Assembly (NCBI GenBank): GCA_964445115.1
Contig: CAYUJU010000079.1
Location: 1-6,728 of the forward strand
Source: CAIJXJ01 sp964445115
GTDB lineage: Bacteria; Pseudomonadota; Gammaproteobacteria; Burkholderiales; Methylophilaceae
DNA length: 6,728 nt
Reading direction: 5' to 3'
Part shown: one piece after another, positions 5,959-6,728 of the stretch
Numbering within the stretch: position 1 is the stretch's first letter
How the letters are laid out: every line of letters starts with the position of its first letter
Notes under the pieces: generated by a model
Database searches by the model: none
What the model saw: only the letters and a program-made list of their open reading frames with translations
What the model was told of the DNA's origin: nothing
Made by a program: the position numbers and the translations under genes

Positions 5959-6728
5959 TTAGCCTCCTATAGCGTCGGCCGGATCGACCTTGAGTGCCAT
6001 ACGGATAGCAACAAGGCTGGCCAATGCGCAGATTGCCAGCACAGCGAAAAAACCTGCGACGGAGTCTAGCGGCATTAATAATACATACTTAGGAAAGATC
6101 GGCACCCAGAAGGTAGCGGTGATTTTCCCCACCACAAAACCGATAACGCCAAGAGCTAGAGACTGCTGCATGATCATGCCGGCAATGGTGCGGTTCTTGG
6201 TGCCAATCAGTTTAAGCACTGCAATTTCCCGAATTTTTCCCAAGGTCAAGGTATAGATGATGAAAGCAACAATGGCCGCGCTGACGATGCTCAGAATCAC
6301 CAAAAACAAGGCGATTTGCCTGGCTGATTTATCGATTACTTTGTCCATCAGAATCGATTCCATCTGGGCGCGGGTATAAACCTGCAGGCGCGTCCAGCGG
6401 CGAATCGTTTCGGCTGCATCCTCAGGGAGTGTGCCGGGTTTGAGCTTAACAAGTACTGCATTAACATAGGTGTTGGTACTTTGCGATGCGTTCACCACAG
6501 CGAGTAGATCGGGAATGCCTGGACGATTGAAGTCCGGGTTCTCGGCATTGCGACGGCGCTGCTGAACCAGGGCATCGTTGTCTTTCAGAAATTGCGCTTC
6601 TTGTGCGTCTTTAAGCGGGATGAAAACCATCGGATCACCGTTATAAGACACCGTGCGTTTGGATAATCCGACGACCGTGTAAAAATTGCGGCGGATTCGG
6701 ATGCGCTCACCGAGCTGAAATCCGCTGG
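5959..6728 (-). CDS. ABC exporter permease, FtsX/MacB/DevC type, 5' end beyond the right edge
   Basis: This is the inner-membrane subunit of the exporter; 255 C-terminal residues are visible. The frame is open to the right edge (in-frame GFQLGERIRIRR, then NFYTVVGLSKRTVSYNGD), so a GTG at 6651 is internal and not the start. The visible part holds the end of the periplasmic domain, then three membrane segments: about ALFLVILSIVSAAIVAFIIY, a segment around SLALGVIGFVVG, and one around AGFFAVLAICALASLVAI. Between the first two is the cytoplasmic coupling stretch KIREIAVLKLIGTKNRTI, typical of FtsX-domain permeases. The protein ends VDPADAIGG. Relatives are about 380-410 residues, so the first membrane segment and part of the periplasmic domain are missing. 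It lacks a fused ATPase domain at this end, unlike MacB; the separate ATPase follows one base later. A membrane-fusion gene is expected upstream, off the edge. Confidence 0.9.
   Translation of the reverse strand, partial: SGFQLGERIRIRRNFYTVVGLSKRTVSYNGDPMVFIPLKDAQEAQFLKDNDALVQQRRRNAENPDFNRPGIPDLLAVVNASQSTNTYVNAVLVKLKPGTLPEDAAETIRRWTRLQVYTRAQMESILMDKVIDKSARQIALFLVILSIVSAAIVAFIIYTLTLGKIREIAVLKLIGTKNRTIAGMIMQQSLALGVIGFVVGKITATFWVPIFPKYVLLMPLDSVAGFFAVLAICALASLVAIRMALKVDPADAIGG
5963..5968 (-). promoter_or_regulatory. Ribosome binding site of the ABC ATPase gene
   Basis: A perfect AGGAGG spans the last codons of the permease gene, five bases before the GTG start at 5957. It decides the GTG as start and indicates coupled translation of permease and ATPase. 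Confidence 0.8.

Noticed and set aside
6649..6651. GTG at 6651 as the start of the ABC permease.
   Set aside because: The frame continues upstream to the window edge with plausible periplasmic-domain sequence, and the first membrane segment of the family would be missing.
1..6728. Tn3 terminal inverted repeats, CRISPR arrays, tRNA genes or integron attachment sites.
   Set aside because: I saw no 38-base Tn3-type end, spaced direct-repeat array, tRNA-like fold or integron site; the transposon ends must lie outside the window.

Overview
All genes in this window lie on the minus strand, so transcription runs from right to left. The left half is the transposition module of a Tn3-family transposon of the Tn21/Tn501 type: a nearly complete transposase (tnpA, running off the left edge), a 186-residue serine resolvase (tnpR) and the res recombination site upstream of tnpR. 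The right half is a tightly packed operon. In transcription order it holds the 3' part of a MacB/DevC-type ABC permease (running off the right edge), its ATPase, a small exported c-type cytochrome, and a NodT/OprM-type outer-membrane efflux lipoprotein whose stop codon lies inside res.

The host is most likely a gram-negative proteobacterium. An outer-membrane efflux channel, a periplasmic haem protein and a Tn21-type transposon all point that way. The sequence does not fix the species, or show whether this is plasmid or chromosome. Neither transposon terminal inverted repeat is visible: one should lie past the left edge, beyond the end of tnpA, and the other past the right edge.

Layout from left to right: tnpA 1-2573 (partial); tnpR 2576-3136, two bases from tnpA; res about 3163-3281, with three resolvase sites and an embedded tnpR promoter; outer-membrane factor 3273-4712; cytochrome 4756-5220; ABC ATPase 5247-5957; ABC permease 5959-6728 (partial). 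There is no gene-free stretch longer than about 140 bases.

How it may work together (inference): the permease, ATPase and outer-membrane channel would form a tripartite exporter spanning the envelope, probably with a membrane-fusion (HlyD/MacA-like) subunit encoded off the right edge. The cytochrome is the unusual member and may link export to periplasmic redox or haem chemistry. The cargo operon points at tnpR-tnpA with no visible terminator between them. This is the same layout as mer cargo in Tn501, so cargo expression may also drive transposition functions. The most interesting points are the cytochrome inside an ABC-exporter cargo operon and the fusion of the last cargo gene to the res site.
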